From assembly GCA_015059305.1 (NCBI GenBank), contig SVAQ01000003.1:62001-126000 (forward strand): DNA of 64,000 nucleotides, written 5' to 3'. How positions within the stretch are numbered: position 1 is the first letter of the stretch; every line of letters starts with the position of its first letter. The stretch comes from Bacillota bacterium. Lineage in GTDB: Bacteria; Bacillota_I; Bacilli_A; RF39; UBA660. Below the pieces are notes generated by a model. It was not told the DNA's origin, ran no database searches, and worked only from the letters and a program-made list of their open reading frames with translations. A program made the position numbers and the translations under genes. Below are positions 26,794-35,096 of this stretch, piece after piece.

Positions 26794-26988
26794 TTATCCC
26801 CTTTCATAAACTAGAATTAATAAAATAATACCTAAGAAAAATACTAAACATTCAAAACGTGTAAAAACAAAATATAAATAGTCCCAAAAACTATAACCAA
26901 TAATAAAAAGATTTAAATTGATTACTATGAAAAATAAACCAACGACGCTTAGGAAAATTCCCATGAAGTATAAACATATAGTTATCAT
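26794..26988 (-). CDS. Small membrane protein, 64 aa
   Basis: Two predicted helices (about 3-30 and 36-60) and a short ERG end. It directly precedes the DUF3603-like gene, whose ribosome binding site lies at this gene's end (GAAAGGGGATAATATG). No clear ribosome binding site is seen before its own ATG, so the start and even the reality of the gene are less sure. Confidence 0.4.
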   Translation of the reverse strand: MITICLYFMGIFLSVVGLFFIVINLNLFIIGYSFWDYLYFVFTRFECLVFFLGIILLILVYERG

Positions 26989-27045
26989 ATTTAATTTTAT
27001 TTATAAAATTACCTTTTTATTATATAATTAACTAGGTGATAATAT

Positions 27046-27858
27046 ATGGAATTATTTAAATACATAATCATAGCTGTGATTCAAGGAATAACAGAACCTC
27101 TACCAATATCATCAAGTGGGCATATGTTTTTATTCAAATCACTTTTAAACACTAATATGTTTAATGATTTAAATTATGAAATAATATGTAATTTTGGATC
27201 TTTCCTTGCTATATTTATTATATTTCGAAAAGATATTTTTAAACTCATAAATGATTTTTTTACTTTTATTTTTAAATCCTCAAAAAGAAAAAGTACAAAA
27301 AAAAGTTTTTGGTACTGTATTTATCTTTTAATAAGTACAATACCAGTTGCAATTATGGGATTACTCTTTAAGGATTTTGTAGAAAACAAATTAAATCAAA
27401 TTTATATTTTAGGATTTGCCTTTCTTATTACAGCATTAGTTTTATTTCTTGTAAGAAATATTAAAGGATCAAAGGAAGATTTTGATATTACTTTGAAAGA
27501 TGCAATTATTATAGGCTTATTTCAAGCAATTACAATTTTTCCAGGGATTTCAAGAAGTGGTACCGTTTTAGTAGCATGCTTAATATGTAAACTGAGTAGA
27601 AACGCCGCTTTAAAATACACATTTATTTTATATTTTCCCGTTAGCGTTGGTTCAATGATTTTAGGCGTATCTGATCTTATTAATAATCCTAACTTATCTA
27701 GTCTTTTACTTCCATATGGTATAGGCATGGTTATCGCTGGAGTTATAACATACTTTTCTTACGAATGGCTAAGTAGTTGGGTAAAAAAAGGAAGACTTGC
27801 TTATTTTTCAGTATATTGTCTATTTCTTGCAGCCTTTATATTTATATATTTCCGTTAA
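27046..27858 (+). CDS. uppP: Undecaprenyl-diphosphatase UppP (BacA)
   Basis: 270 aa, about eight helices. Both catalytic signatures are present: GITEPLPISSSGHMFL near the N-terminus and FPGISRSGTVLVACL in the second half. It dephosphorylates C55-PP to recycle the lipid carrier for peptidoglycan and wall polymers, and gives bacitracin resistance when abundant. AGGTGATAAT precedes the ATG and TATAAT (27023-27028) is a likely -10 box. Monocistronic, ending at a strong hairpin. Confidence 0.97.
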   Translation: MELFKYIIIAVIQGITEPLPISSSGHMFLFKSLLNTNMFNDLNYEIICNFGSFLAIFIIFRKDIFKLINDFFTFIFKSSKRKSTKKSFWYCIYLLISTIPVAIMGLLFKDFVENKLNQIYILGFAFLITALVLFLVRNIKGSKEDFDITLKDAIIIGLFQAITIFPGISRSGTVLVACLICKLSRNAALKYTFILYFPVSVGSMILGVSDLINNPNLSSLLLPYGIGMVIAGVITYFSYEWLSSWVKKGRLAYFSVYCLFLAAFIFIYFR

Positions 27859-27860
27859 AA

Positions 27861-27894
27861 AAAGATGCTTTTTATTAAGCATCTTTATTTTTTT
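27861..27894. terminator. Bidirectional terminator after uppP
   Basis: AAAGATGCTT-tttatt-AAGCATCTTT followed by TATTTTTTTT. It overlaps the end of the convergent YtxH gene (stop at 27875). Confidence 0.9.
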
Positions 27895-28300
27895 TAGTTT
27901 TTTCTTCTTTGTTTTCTTCTAATTTATTTGCTAGTTTTTTTAAAGTTGTAGCAGTAGCTGCTTTCACCTCTTTTGCAGCTTTTTGTACAGCAGGTGTCCC
28001 TTTTTCAACTGCAGCCTTTACTAATTCATCAGCTTTGTTTTTAATAGCTTCAGCTTTTTCAATTGCAATTTCTTTAATTTTCTCTTTATCTAATTCTTTT
28101 AATTCGTTTTGTAACTCCATTAATTTTTCAGTAATATTTTCTTTTACTTCTTCAGTATCTAATTCTTTTACTTTACTAAGTAGTTCATTACATTTTTTCT
28201 TTAATTCTTTTCTAGTTTCATCACCGCTTTTAGGAGCAAATAGGATTCCTAATCCAATTCCTGTTCCTAATCCTAATAAAAATTTTGTTTTCTTACTCAT
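27875..28300 (-). CDS. YtxH-domain protein
   Basis: About 141 aa from the ATG at 28298-28300, which is best spaced from AAAGGAAG; another ATG lies two codons upstream. The N-terminal Gly-rich helix (KKTKFLLGLGTGIGLGILFAPKSGDETRKEL) is the YtxH signature, followed by a long Lys/Glu/Ala amphipathic helix like apolipoproteins. In Bacillus, ytxG/ytxH genes belong to general stress operons. Overlaps the DUF948-like gene upstream, giving the usual YtxG-YtxH pairing. Confidence 0.85.
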   Translation of the reverse strand: MSKKTKFLLGLGTGIGLGILFAPKSGDETRKELKKKCNELLSKVKELDTEEVKENITEKLMELQNELKELDKEKIKEIAIEKAEAIKNKADELVKAAVEKGTPAVQKAAKEVKAATATTLKKLANKLEENKEEKTKKNKDA

Positions 28301-28577
28301 AATCATCTTCCTTTCCTTTTCTTAAAAAAAGTTTATTAACAACACCAGTTATAATATCTATGATTCTTTCATATACTCCAGTGATTTTTCCCGATGCCAT
28401 TTCAATAATGTTAAATACACCATTTAAAGAATTAACTTTATTTTCAACATTATCTATGATTTTTTCTACTTTATTCATAGTTATTATTAGCTTAATTCCT
28501 ATAATAATACCTATAACTAAAAGTCCAATAAGTAAAATGTAAATAACAATTGGTAATACTTGATTTAATACTTCCAT
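28293..28577 (-). CDS. DUF948/YtxG-like membrane protein
   Basis: 94 aa. One N-terminal helix (about 8-33) and a helical remainder (KVEKIIDNVENKVNSLNGVFNIIEMASGKITGVYERIIDIITGVVNKL) like DUF948 (YtxG). It lies immediately before the YtxH gene with a short overlap, which supports the assignment. Role unknown; such proteins are linked to envelope stress in Bacillus. Confidence 0.7.
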   Translation of the reverse strand: MEVLNQVLPIVIYILLIGLLVIGIIIGIKLIITMNKVEKIIDNVENKVNSLNGVFNIIEMASGKITGVYERIIDIITGVVNKLFLRKGKEDDYE

Positions 28578-28579
28578 TT

Positions 28580-29470
28580 TTATTCACCCTCCTCTTTACT
28601 ATCGTACATTGAATCAATTAAATCGAACAAATCGTTTTCTAATGTATCCTCTACTTCCGGAACCTTCATTTCATGAGTTTGTTCTATTACCGGTTCTTCA
28701 ATTTTAGGCATTTCAATTGGATCAATCAAGTCAATTTCACTTGCTAAATCATGATCAATATCAACCACTAAATCAGAAGTATCTTCTAATAATTCATCTA
28801 TCGTTTTAACTTTCTTCTCTTTCTCAGCAGGTTCAGAAATTGTCACTGTTTCAGTTTCTTCATAAAAAGTTTGTCTAGGTTCAAATTCAACTTTTGCCAT
28901 TTCCTTTTTTTCGCCAAATGCTTTATCTCTTACACTTTGAATATCAACTTTATCAGGATCCCTTCTTTTCATTATTTGATTTTTATCATAGTTTTGATCC
29001 AAAATTCCGTATACCGGAGAAATAATCGGAGATGGTTTAAACTTTTTACGTTCTATAGTTTCCGTAATTTCAGTTTTTTCATACCGTCCATAATCTGTTC
29101 TCTTTTCAATTTTCTTTTTACGTTCATATTCAAAGACATTATTATTTCTTTTTTCTACGATTGGTCTTTCTGGAGCCTTAGCAGGCATTTGTTTATCAAA
29201 TTCTTCTTCATCAAAATCAAAAAAAGGAAAAGTGCTATCACTTTTAAATAATTCTCTTTCACTAACTTCTGTTTTAGGCTCAGCAGGAGCAACTGGTTTT
29301 ATTTGTACCGGTTCTTCACGCACCTCTCTTTTTTCTTGCATAACAATTTCCTCTTTCTGAGGAGTTTCTTCATTACGCATTTCAGGAGTTATTTTTATTT
29401 GTTCAGTATATTCTTCTTCATCAAATAGAATATCTCTTACTTTTTTAAATAGTCCCATGAACTTCTTCAC
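28580..29470 (-). CDS. Hypothetical acidic low-complexity protein with conserved-looking core
   Basis: 296 aa, cytoplasmic, rich in Glu, Lys and Pro. N-terminus MKKFMGLFKKVRDILFDEEE; mixed-charge stretch 40-150; then a hydrophobic motif FKPSPIISPVYGILDQNYD (about 150-168), which stands out from its disordered surroundings and may be a binding peptide. C-terminus is acidic (two segments rich in Asp/Glu, VVDIDHDLASEIDLID and ENDLFDLIDSMYD). First partner of the DUF948/YtxH operon, 2 bp upstream. No family recognised. Confidence 0.6.
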   Translation of the reverse strand: MKKFMGLFKKVRDILFDEEEYTEQIKITPEMRNEETPQKEEIVMQEKREVREEPVQIKPVAPAEPKTEVSERELFKSDSTFPFFDFDEEEFDKQMPAKAPERPIVEKRNNNVFEYERKKKIEKRTDYGRYEKTEITETIERKKFKPSPIISPVYGILDQNYDKNQIMKRRDPDKVDIQSVRDKAFGEKKEMAKVEFEPRQTFYEETETVTISEPAEKEKKVKTIDELLEDTSDLVVDIDHDLASEIDLIDPIEMPKIEEPVIEQTHEMKVPEVEDTLENDLFDLIDSMYDSKEEGE

Positions 29471-29474
29471 CTTC

Positions 29475-30125
29475 CTAATTAATTAAATCTGTATCTTTAA
29501 TCTCATTTTCTTGTTCTTGTTCCTTAAGTTCGTCTTCTTCAATATACTTTAAATAATTACTATCGCTACTTGTTGTATTAAAGATATTATAAACTTCTTC
29601 TTGATAATTTAAAATATCTTCACCAAGTAAATTAGCAATTACATTGTCTTTATATTCTACGCTTCTTAGGATGGAAACGGCATGACTAAGCGCAAGATTA
29701 ATATCATCATAGTCTACCATTACTTCTATTTTAGCATAATTAAACATAATTTCAATCAAATATTGGTCATTTTCTTGCAAATTAATTTCTATATAACCAT
29801 ATTTATCTTCGTAATTTAAGCTCGCAGAATAATAAATATCATTATTTACTTCATAAGTATTTCTAATATTATTAAAATAGCTGATTAAATCAACGTATAA
29901 ATAAAAAGTTCCTTCATCTGTTTCTAAAATTTCATTATATAAGGTATATTCTTTAACACTTACTCCAACCGGAAGATAGTATTTATATCCTGTACGATAT
30001 GTGTTTGCTTGCTTTATATCAGTTGCTAATTTACTTGTAATTAACGTAATATCTTTATTTTTAACATTTTGACAGCCACAAATAAGTAACATACAAAAAA
30101 GAATAATAATATATTTTATTTTCAT
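29475..30125 (-). CDS. Putative lipoprotein, 216 aa
   Basis: Lipobox LLICGC within a short signal peptide (Cys at about 18). The mature part has strands around YEVNDDIYYSASLNYEDKYGYIEINLQENDQYLIEIMFNYAKIEVMVD, then a helix (INLALSHAVSILRSVEY) and an acidic tail. Probably first gene of the operon with the acidic low-complexity protein (4 bp apart), DUF948 and YtxH. No named family recognised. Confidence 0.68.
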   Translation of the reverse strand: MKIKYIIILFCMLLICGCQNVKNKDITLITSKLATDIKQANTYRTGYKYYLPVGVSVKEYTLYNEILETDEGTFYLYVDLISYFNNIRNTYEVNNDIYYSASLNYEDKYGYIEINLQENDQYLIEIMFNYAKIEVMVDYDDINLALSHAVSILRSVEYKDNVIANLLGEDILNYQEEVYNIFNTTSSDSNYLKYIEEDELKEQEQENEIKDTDLIN

Positions 30126-30151
30126 ATATACTCCTACAAGATATTATATCA

Positions 30152-30760
30152 TTAATTATTTTCTTTTTCTACATTTAGGTATTTGATTTTAATGCCTTGG
30201 CTAGAAAATTTTCTTTCATATTCAGTTTGCACATTATCAATAGTAGTACTATGTAAATCATAACTTTCTTTAATAGTCTTATATCCATAATTAGCAATAC
30301 TTTCTCTACTAAAAGCAAACAACTCATCATTATCAGTCTTCATTACTATATGACATTTTTTACCAAATAAATTATCATAAACTTTTAAATAATTTTCATG
30401 AGTTAATCTTCTTTTCTCGTGTCTTGCTTTTGGCCAAGGATCAGAAAAATTCAAATAAATAGTATCAATCTTCCCATATAGATACTCTGGCAAATTACAT
30501 GCATCAATAATTATAATTTTTAAATTAGATAGTTCATATTCTCTTATTTTTTTTATTGCAACACAAGCTACTGAAGAGTACTTTTCAACTCCTACAAAAT
30601 TAATATTAGGAAACTTTAAGGCCATATTTAAAATAAAATCGCCTTTTCCCATTCCAATTTCCATATGAATAGGATTATTATTTGCAAATAAATTTTCATC
30701 TAAATAAAAATTACATGAATTTAATACTACTTCTTTATCTTTTGGATTTCTCATTCTCAT
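30152..30760 (-). CDS. trmB: tRNA (guanine-N7-)-methyltransferase TrmB
   Basis: 202 aa from the ATG at 30758-30760 (MRMRNPKDKEV...), the normal start of the family. The frame is open 45 codons further, but that part covers the opposite-strand gene at 30809 and has no family match. Motifs: HMEIGMGKGDF (SAM-binding loop), FVGVEKYSS, LNFSDPWPKARHEKRRLTHENYL and MKTDNDELF. It makes m7G46 in tRNA. Confidence 0.95.
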   Translation of the reverse strand: MRMRNPKDKEVVLNSCNFYLDENLFANNNPIHMEIGMGKGDFILNMALKFPNINFVGVEKYSSVACVAIKKIREYELSNLKIIIIDACNLPEYLYGKIDTIYLNFSDPWPKARHEKRRLTHENYLKVYDNLFGKKCHIVMKTDNDELFAFSRESIANYGYKTIKESYDLHSTTIDNVQTEYERKFSSQGIKIKYLNVEKENN

Positions 30761-30808
30761 ATTCAACAACTTCTTTCTTATCTCATATACTACACTAGGA
30801 GGAATCAC

Positions 30809-31102
30809 ATGAGAAAAAACCGCAATGCTTTCTTTGCCGAAAACACCATGAATTTTCAAGGATATAATCCTATGGTAGCTAACGCGCCGTATCAAAATGT
30901 AAGTGCTAACAGTTCTTTTTATTCAGGACAAATGCCGATGCAAAATCCACTAAATATGGATTTTAATGAAATGGCTGAACGTTTAGCAAAAATTGAAAGG
31001 CAAATCAGTAGACTAGAACATCGCATCTCTGCCCTTGAGGCAAACACCACTAAAAGCACAGATGATTATGAATCCACCACAAATAATATGTATATTATTT
31101 AG
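30809..31102 (+). CDS. Small Asn/Met/Gln-rich protein with C-terminal coiled coil
   Basis: 97 aa, with an excellent ribosome binding site (AGGAGGAATCACATG). The N-terminal 50 residues are Asn/Gln/Pro/Met-rich (FQGYNPMVANAPYQNV...), as in spore-coat-like proteins; residues about 52-80 form a heptad-pattern helix (MAERLAKIERQISRLEHRISALE). Not recognised as a named family. It is divergent from trmB and its stop codon overlaps the stop of the opposite-strand Cse60-like gene, itself a sporulation-associated type; a spore-related role is a guess. Confidence 0.7.
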   Translation: MRKNRNAFFAENTMNFQGYNPMVANAPYQNVSANSSFYSGQMPMQNPLNMDFNEMAERLAKIERQISRLEHRISALEANTTKSTDDYESTTNNMYII

Positions 31103-31269
31103 GAATACACTATCATTGCACTAAAACAATACAATTGTTCTTCACCACAGACTGATATGGCCACTTGATACTTAATATCTATTATATCACAAGTTACTTC
31201 ACTTAAAAAAACGTTAATCGCAGCTTCTAAATCTTTTTCATGACATTCATCAAATATTTTAACCTTCAT
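31099..31269 (-). CDS. Cse60-like sporulation-associated protein
   Basis: 56 aa from the ATG at 31267-31269, preceded by GGTGAAATTG; a TTG four codons upstream is less likely. MKVKIFDECHEKDLEAAINVFLSE...VVDIK-type core (CDIIDIKYQVAISV) and EQLYCFSAMIVYS match the small Cse60 family of Bacilli. It has its own promoter. Family function is not known beyond its sporulation association in Bacillus. Confidence 0.8.
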   Translation of the reverse strand: MKVKIFDECHEKDLEAAINVFLSEVTCDIIDIKYQVAISVCGEEQLYCFSAMIVYS

Positions 31270-31290
31270 CAATTTCACCAATTGTAAATT

Positions 31291-31318
31291 ACCATAAATC
31301 TTTTAATTTATTTGTCAA
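31291..31318 (-). promoter_or_regulatory. Promoter of the Cse60-like gene
   Basis: Minus strand TTGACA (31313-31318), 16-bp spacer, TATGGT (31291-31296), about 22 bp before the ATG. Confidence 0.6.
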
Positions 31319-31326
31319 ATATTGTG

Positions 31327-31353
31327 AGTATCTATTATTTAGATACTTTTTTT
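31327..31353 (+). terminator. Plus-strand terminator beyond the Cse60-like gene
   Basis: AGTATCT-attattt-AGATACT followed by seven T reads as an intrinsic terminator only on the plus strand, although the nearest plus-strand gene ends at 31102. It overlaps the 3' end of the RluA-type gene. Confidence 0.65.
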
Positions 31354-32009
31354 GTTATTAAACATTCAAATTCACTAGGAGTTTCATCTGTAAAAGTAAT
31401 CAGTCGATTTAGGGTTGGATGAATTAATTCTAATTTTGTTGCATGAAGGCACAATCTTTTTAAAGGTTCTTTTTTCCATTTTCCATATTTTTTATCTCCA
31501 ACAATCGGATGGCCAATATCATTTAAATGTACCCGAATTTGATTTTTTCTACCTGTTTTAATATTTATTTTAAGCAAACTAAATTCATTGTTTTGTGTAA
31601 GTACTTCATAATCAGTTTTAGCATATTTTCCCTTTTTACTATCCTTAGACGAATACACTAATAAGGTTTTTGTTTCCACTAAAAAAGAAGTAATACTATC
31701 TTGCTTATTTTTTACTTTACCATGTACTAAAGCAACATATTCTCTTTTAACATTATCCCAATTGGCTTGCAAAATATTTTTTACTTTTTCACTTTTTGCA
31801 AAAATCACAAGGCCCGATGTATCTTTATCTAATCGATGAACAATAAAAATTTTGTTATTTTTATTTTTTTGCTTTTGAAATGTTAATAATTCGTGGAATA
31901 ATGTTTTTTCTTTTTCTTTCTCAGTGCTTACTGTTAACACTCCCGCTTTTTTATTAACAACTATGATGTCTTTGTCCTCATAAACTATTTTTAACTTCTC
32001 TTTCTTCAT
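31335..32009 (-). CDS. RluA-family pseudouridine synthase
   Basis: 224 aa, single catalytic domain without the S4 domain of RluD. The catalytic Asp is in FIVHRLDKDTSGLVIFAK; other signatures are VYEDKDIIVVNKKAGVLT, LVHGKV, KTGRKNQIRVHLNDIGHPIVGDKKYG and LCLHATKLELIHP. It isomerises uridine in rRNA or tRNA; which site cannot be told. Follows leuS in the same direction but leuS has its own terminator. Confidence 0.93.
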   Translation of the reverse strand: MKKEKLKIVYEDKDIIVVNKKAGVLTVSTEKEKEKTLFHELLTFQKQKNKNNKIFIVHRLDKDTSGLVIFAKSEKVKNILQANWDNVKREYVALVHGKVKNKQDSITSFLVETKTLLVYSSKDSKKGKYAKTDYEVLTQNNEFSLLKINIKTGRKNQIRVHLNDIGHPIVGDKKYGKWKKEPLKRLCLHATKLELIHPTLNRLITFTDETPSEFECLITKKVSK

Positions 32010-32034
32010 GTCTTGATTTTACCAAAAAAACATC

Positions 32035-32061
32035 AAAAAAACATCCCATTATGAGATGTTT
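32035..32061 (-). terminator. Terminator of leuS
   Basis: Minus strand AAACATC and GATGTTT pair around a 9-nt loop, followed by U residues (32035-32038 and beyond). Confidence 0.75.
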
Positions 32062-32065
32062 AATT

Positions 32066-34477
32066 CTAACCTTTAATAACAATATTAACAATTTTATTTG
32101 GAATAACTATTATTTTAACAATTTCTTTACCATCTATAAATTTTTGGACATTTTCGATAGCTAAAGCTCTTGTTTCCATTTCTTCCTTAGTTGTAGTACT
32201 ATTAACTACCATAGTACCTCTTAGCTTTCCGTTAATTTGAACTCCGATTTCTCTTTCATCTTCTTCAGTTTTAGACTCATCATATTCTGGCCACGCACCA
32301 TTGACTATCGGATTAAATCCAATCATTTCATTAAGTTCTTCAGTAGTATGGGGTGCAATAGGATTTAATAATGTTAATAATAATTTATATTCATCTTTAG
32401 TAATGCTTCCTTTATCAATATAAGCATTTGTTAAAATCATTAATGAAGAAATCACTGTATTATATGACATATTAAGTAAGTCATTTGTAACTTTTTTAAT
32501 AGTTTTATTAATAATTACCTCAAGGTCTTTACTATAGCCAATACCATCGTTTAATAATTCTTTTAATTTAATTACCTTATCTAAGAACCTTTTACATCCG
32601 CGAAGTGAATCTGTACTCCATGGCGCATCTTGTTGATAATCGCCCATAAACATTTCGTAAATTCTTAGGGTGTCAGCTCCAAATTCCTTTACAATATCAT
32701 CAGGATTGATTACATTCCCTTTACTCTTGCTCATTTTTTCATTATTAGAACCAAGTACCATACCATGACTTACACGCGTCCAAATCATCTCTTTCGAAGG
32801 AACTAAACCTATATTATATAAAAATTGAACCCAGAAACGTGCATATAATAAATGACGTGCAGTGTGTTCCATACCACCGTTATACCAGTCAACTTTCTTC
32901 CAATATTTCATTGCATCCATTGAAGCAAACTCATTTGAATTACATGCATCCATAAATCTTAAGAAATACCAACTTGACCCTGCCCAGTTAGGCATAGTAT
33001 CAGTTTCTCTTTTGGCATCTGCGCCACAACAAGGGCACTTAGTATTTACCCAAGTTGTAATTTTTGCCAAAGGACTTTCTCCATCATCTGTTGGTTCATA
33101 TTCTGCAACATCAGGAAGCAATAATGGTAGTTCTTCTTCCGGCACCGGTACCCATCCGCATTTCGGACAGTTAATCATTGGAATTGGTTCCCCCCAGAAT
33201 CTTTGTCTTGAGAAGATCCAATCACGCATTTTATAGTTATTCACTACTCTAGCGATACCCGCATCAACTAGTTTCTTAGTTATTTTTTCCTTTGCTTCTT
33301 CAACTGTTAAACCAGTAAATTCTTCTGAATTAAGTAACTTACAGCCTTTACCTAAATATTCGCCTTTTTCAAACGCTTTTTCAGTAGTATCTCCACCATC
33401 AATTACTTGAATCATTTCTAAATTGTGTTCTTTTGCATATTCAAAATCTCTTTGATCGTGACTTGGAACCGCCATAACAGCACCAGTACCATAATCGCCT
33501 AAAACAAAATCGCCTAAGAAAATTGGCACTTCTTTACCATTAACAGGATTGATAGCTTTAATTCCCTTAACAAGACAACCAGTTTTACCTTTATTAAGTT
33601 CTGTGCGATCCATATTTGATTTCTTTTGAGTTTCTTTTATATAAGCTTCTACTTCTTCTTTATTTTCAACTCTTGGCATTAATTCTTTAATTAATTTTCC
33701 ATCCGGAGCAATTACGAAAAATGTTATTCCGTAAATTGTTTCTATACATGTTGTAAATATGGAGAATTTTCCACCATCAACAATATTTACATCTAATTCA
33801 ACTCCAGTTGACTTTCCAATCCAGTTAATTTGTCCAAGTTTTACTTTTTCTGCAAAATTTGTATCTTCTAGTCCTTGAAGTAAATCCTCCGCATAATCAC
33901 TCATACGAAGCATCCATTGTGCTTTTTCTTTTTGAACTACACCATCGCCACATCTTTCACACACCCCACCGGCTGCATCTTCATTTGAAAGTACTGTCTT
34001 ACATGTTGGGCACCAATTAACAGGAACTGTATCTTTATATGCCATATTATGTTTATAAAATTGTAGGAATTGCCATTGTGTCCATTTATAATATTCTGGA
34101 TCAGTAGTAGAAAATTCCCTTGACCAATCAAATGAAAAGCCCAAATCTTGCATTTGACCTTTAAAAGTAGCAATATTTTCTTTAACTGCAGCTTTAGGAT
34201 GAATATGGTTTTTGATTGCATATTGCTCAGCAGGAGCACCAAATGCATCCCATCCCATTGGGTATAATACATTGAATCCTTGTAATCTTTTCATTCTTGC
34301 AACTGCATCTTGCGCAGTATAACTACGAACATGACCTACATGTAACCCACTTCCTGAAGGATATGGAAATTCTACTAAAATATAGTAAGGTTTTTTGCTA
34401 TCATTATTCGTAGCTTCAAAACATTTATTTTCTTCCCAATATTTTTGCCATTTTTTTTCAATTTGCTTTGTATTCAT
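32066..34477 (-). CDS. leuS: Leucyl-tRNA synthetase
   Basis: 803 aa, bacterial type. HIGH motif in YPSGSGLHVGHVRSYTA (about 36-52), zinc-type Cys pairs (CPTCKTVLSNEDAAGGVCERCG and CPKCGW/CPCCGA), CP1 editing motif AVPSHDQRDFEYAKEH, and KMSKS in NEKMSKSKGNVINPD. The ATG shares its A with the TAA of the upstream membrane-protein gene, so translation is coupled. The operon is under a leucine T-box. Confidence 0.98.
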   Translation of the reverse strand: MNTKQIEKKWQKYWEENKCFEATNNDSKKPYYILVEFPYPSGSGLHVGHVRSYTAQDAVARMKRLQGFNVLYPMGWDAFGAPAEQYAIKNHIHPKAAVKENIATFKGQMQDLGFSFDWSREFSTTDPEYYKWTQWQFLQFYKHNMAYKDTVPVNWCPTCKTVLSNEDAAGGVCERCGDGVVQKEKAQWMLRMSDYAEDLLQGLEDTNFAEKVKLGQINWIGKSTGVELDVNIVDGGKFSIFTTCIETIYGITFFVIAPDGKLIKELMPRVENKEEVEAYIKETQKKSNMDRTELNKGKTGCLVKGIKAINPVNGKEVPIFLGDFVLGDYGTGAVMAVPSHDQRDFEYAKEHNLEMIQVIDGGDTTEKAFEKGEYLGKGCKLLNSEEFTGLTVEEAKEKITKKLVDAGIARVVNNYKMRDWIFSRQRFWGEPIPMINCPKCGWVPVPEEELPLLLPDVAEYEPTDDGESPLAKITTWVNTKCPCCGADAKRETDTMPNWAGSSWYFLRFMDACNSNEFASMDAMKYWKKVDWYNGGMEHTARHLLYARFWVQFLYNIGLVPSKEMIWTRVSHGMVLGSNNEKMSKSKGNVINPDDIVKEFGADTLRIYEMFMGDYQQDAPWSTDSLRGCKRFLDKVIKLKELLNDGIGYSKDLEVIINKTIKKVTNDLLNMSYNTVISSLMILTNAYIDKGSITKDEYKLLLTLLNPIAPHTTEELNEMIGFNPIVNGAWPEYDESKTEEDEREIGVQINGKLRGTMVVNSTTTKEEMETRALAIENVQKFIDGKEIVKIIVIPNKIVNIVIKG

Positions 34478-34851
34478 TATTCATCAAATCCTTTCTTAAC
34501 CAAAATTCTCCCTAATATATTATAAATTGAATATATTAACCCTAATAGTAAAACAAATCCTGCGAGTAGTTGCCAAAGTAATCCGTATGGAATATGTACA
34601 ACCACTAAAAATACGGTTGTTATAATAAGGGCATCTAAAATACTAATTAATAATATCATTTTAGGCACTAATAATTTTTCTTTCTTTAAATTATGAGATA
34701 TAATTAAATACCTTACTTCAACAATCTCTTTTGCTTCTTTCTTTTTTCTTTTTTTACTTTTGCTCGGCGTTATTTTTTTCATGTAAGAAAAGTATAAAAT
34801 AATACTTATTAAAACGAACGAAATACTAGCAATTATAAAATCAAGATTCAT
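34477..34851 (-). CDS. Membrane protein of the leuS operon, 124 aa
   Basis: Start chosen at the ATG 34849-34851 because GGAGGTAAAT directly precedes it. Three predicted helices: 5-24, about 68-90 and about 94-116. Between the first two is a basic loop (KSKKRKKKEAKEIVEVRYLIISHNLKKEK). No known family. It is the first gene after the leucine T-box and is translationally coupled to leuS, so it is expressed when leucyl-tRNA is scarce; a leucine-related transport or regulatory role is only a guess. Confidence 0.68.
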   Translation of the reverse strand: MNLDFIIASISFVLISIILYFSYMKKITPSKSKKRKKKEAKEIVEVRYLIISHNLKKEKLLVPKMILLISILDALIITTVFLVVVHIPYGLLWQLLAGFVLLLGLIYSIYNILGRILVKKGFDE

Positions 34852-34862
34852 ATTTACCTCCA

Positions 34863-35048
34863 TAAAAAAAGGTAGCTACCTAAGGGCGATTAGCTCGCGG
34901 TACCACCTTAATTTGTTCTCTTAAAATTGATAAGGAAATTACCCCAACACATCCAAAAGCAAGTTCAAAAACTAAGTCTGTTAATTCTCACCAACCATTA
35001 ACTCTCTTTTAAGACACTCATTTTTTACTACTCTTTCTTCTTCTGCTT
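34863..35048 (-). promoter_or_regulatory. T-box riboswitch, leucine (specifier UUA)
   Basis: The minus strand has AAGGTGGTACCGCG followed by a terminator stem and TTTTTTT, with upstream Stem I elements GAGTAGTAAAAA, AGAGAG and GGTTGGTGAGAA. Aligned on the same frame as the valine T-box, the specifier is TTA (34973-34975), a leucine codon, in agreement with leuS. CTT, one base out of register, is also a leucine codon, so the amino acid is secure even if the register is not. Confidence 0.92.
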
Positions 35049-35054
35049 AAGGCA

Positions 35055-35083
35055 ATTATACAATATATTTAATTTAAAAACAA
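35055..35083 (-). promoter_or_regulatory. Promoter of the leucine T-box operon
   Basis: Minus strand TTGTTT (35078-35083), 17-bp spacer, TATAAT (35055-35060), just before the T-box leader. Confidence 0.7.
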
Positions 35084-35096
35084 CTTATTTTAAAAA

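Noticed and set aside
30761..30895. N-terminal extension of TrmB by 45 codons
   Set aside because: The added residues do not fit TrmB and cover the opposite-strand gene that has an excellent ribosome binding site; TrmB starts at MRMRNP.
32862..33236. 124-codon plus-strand open frame inside leuS
   Set aside because: Shadow of the leuS reading frame with no start signal or family resemblance.
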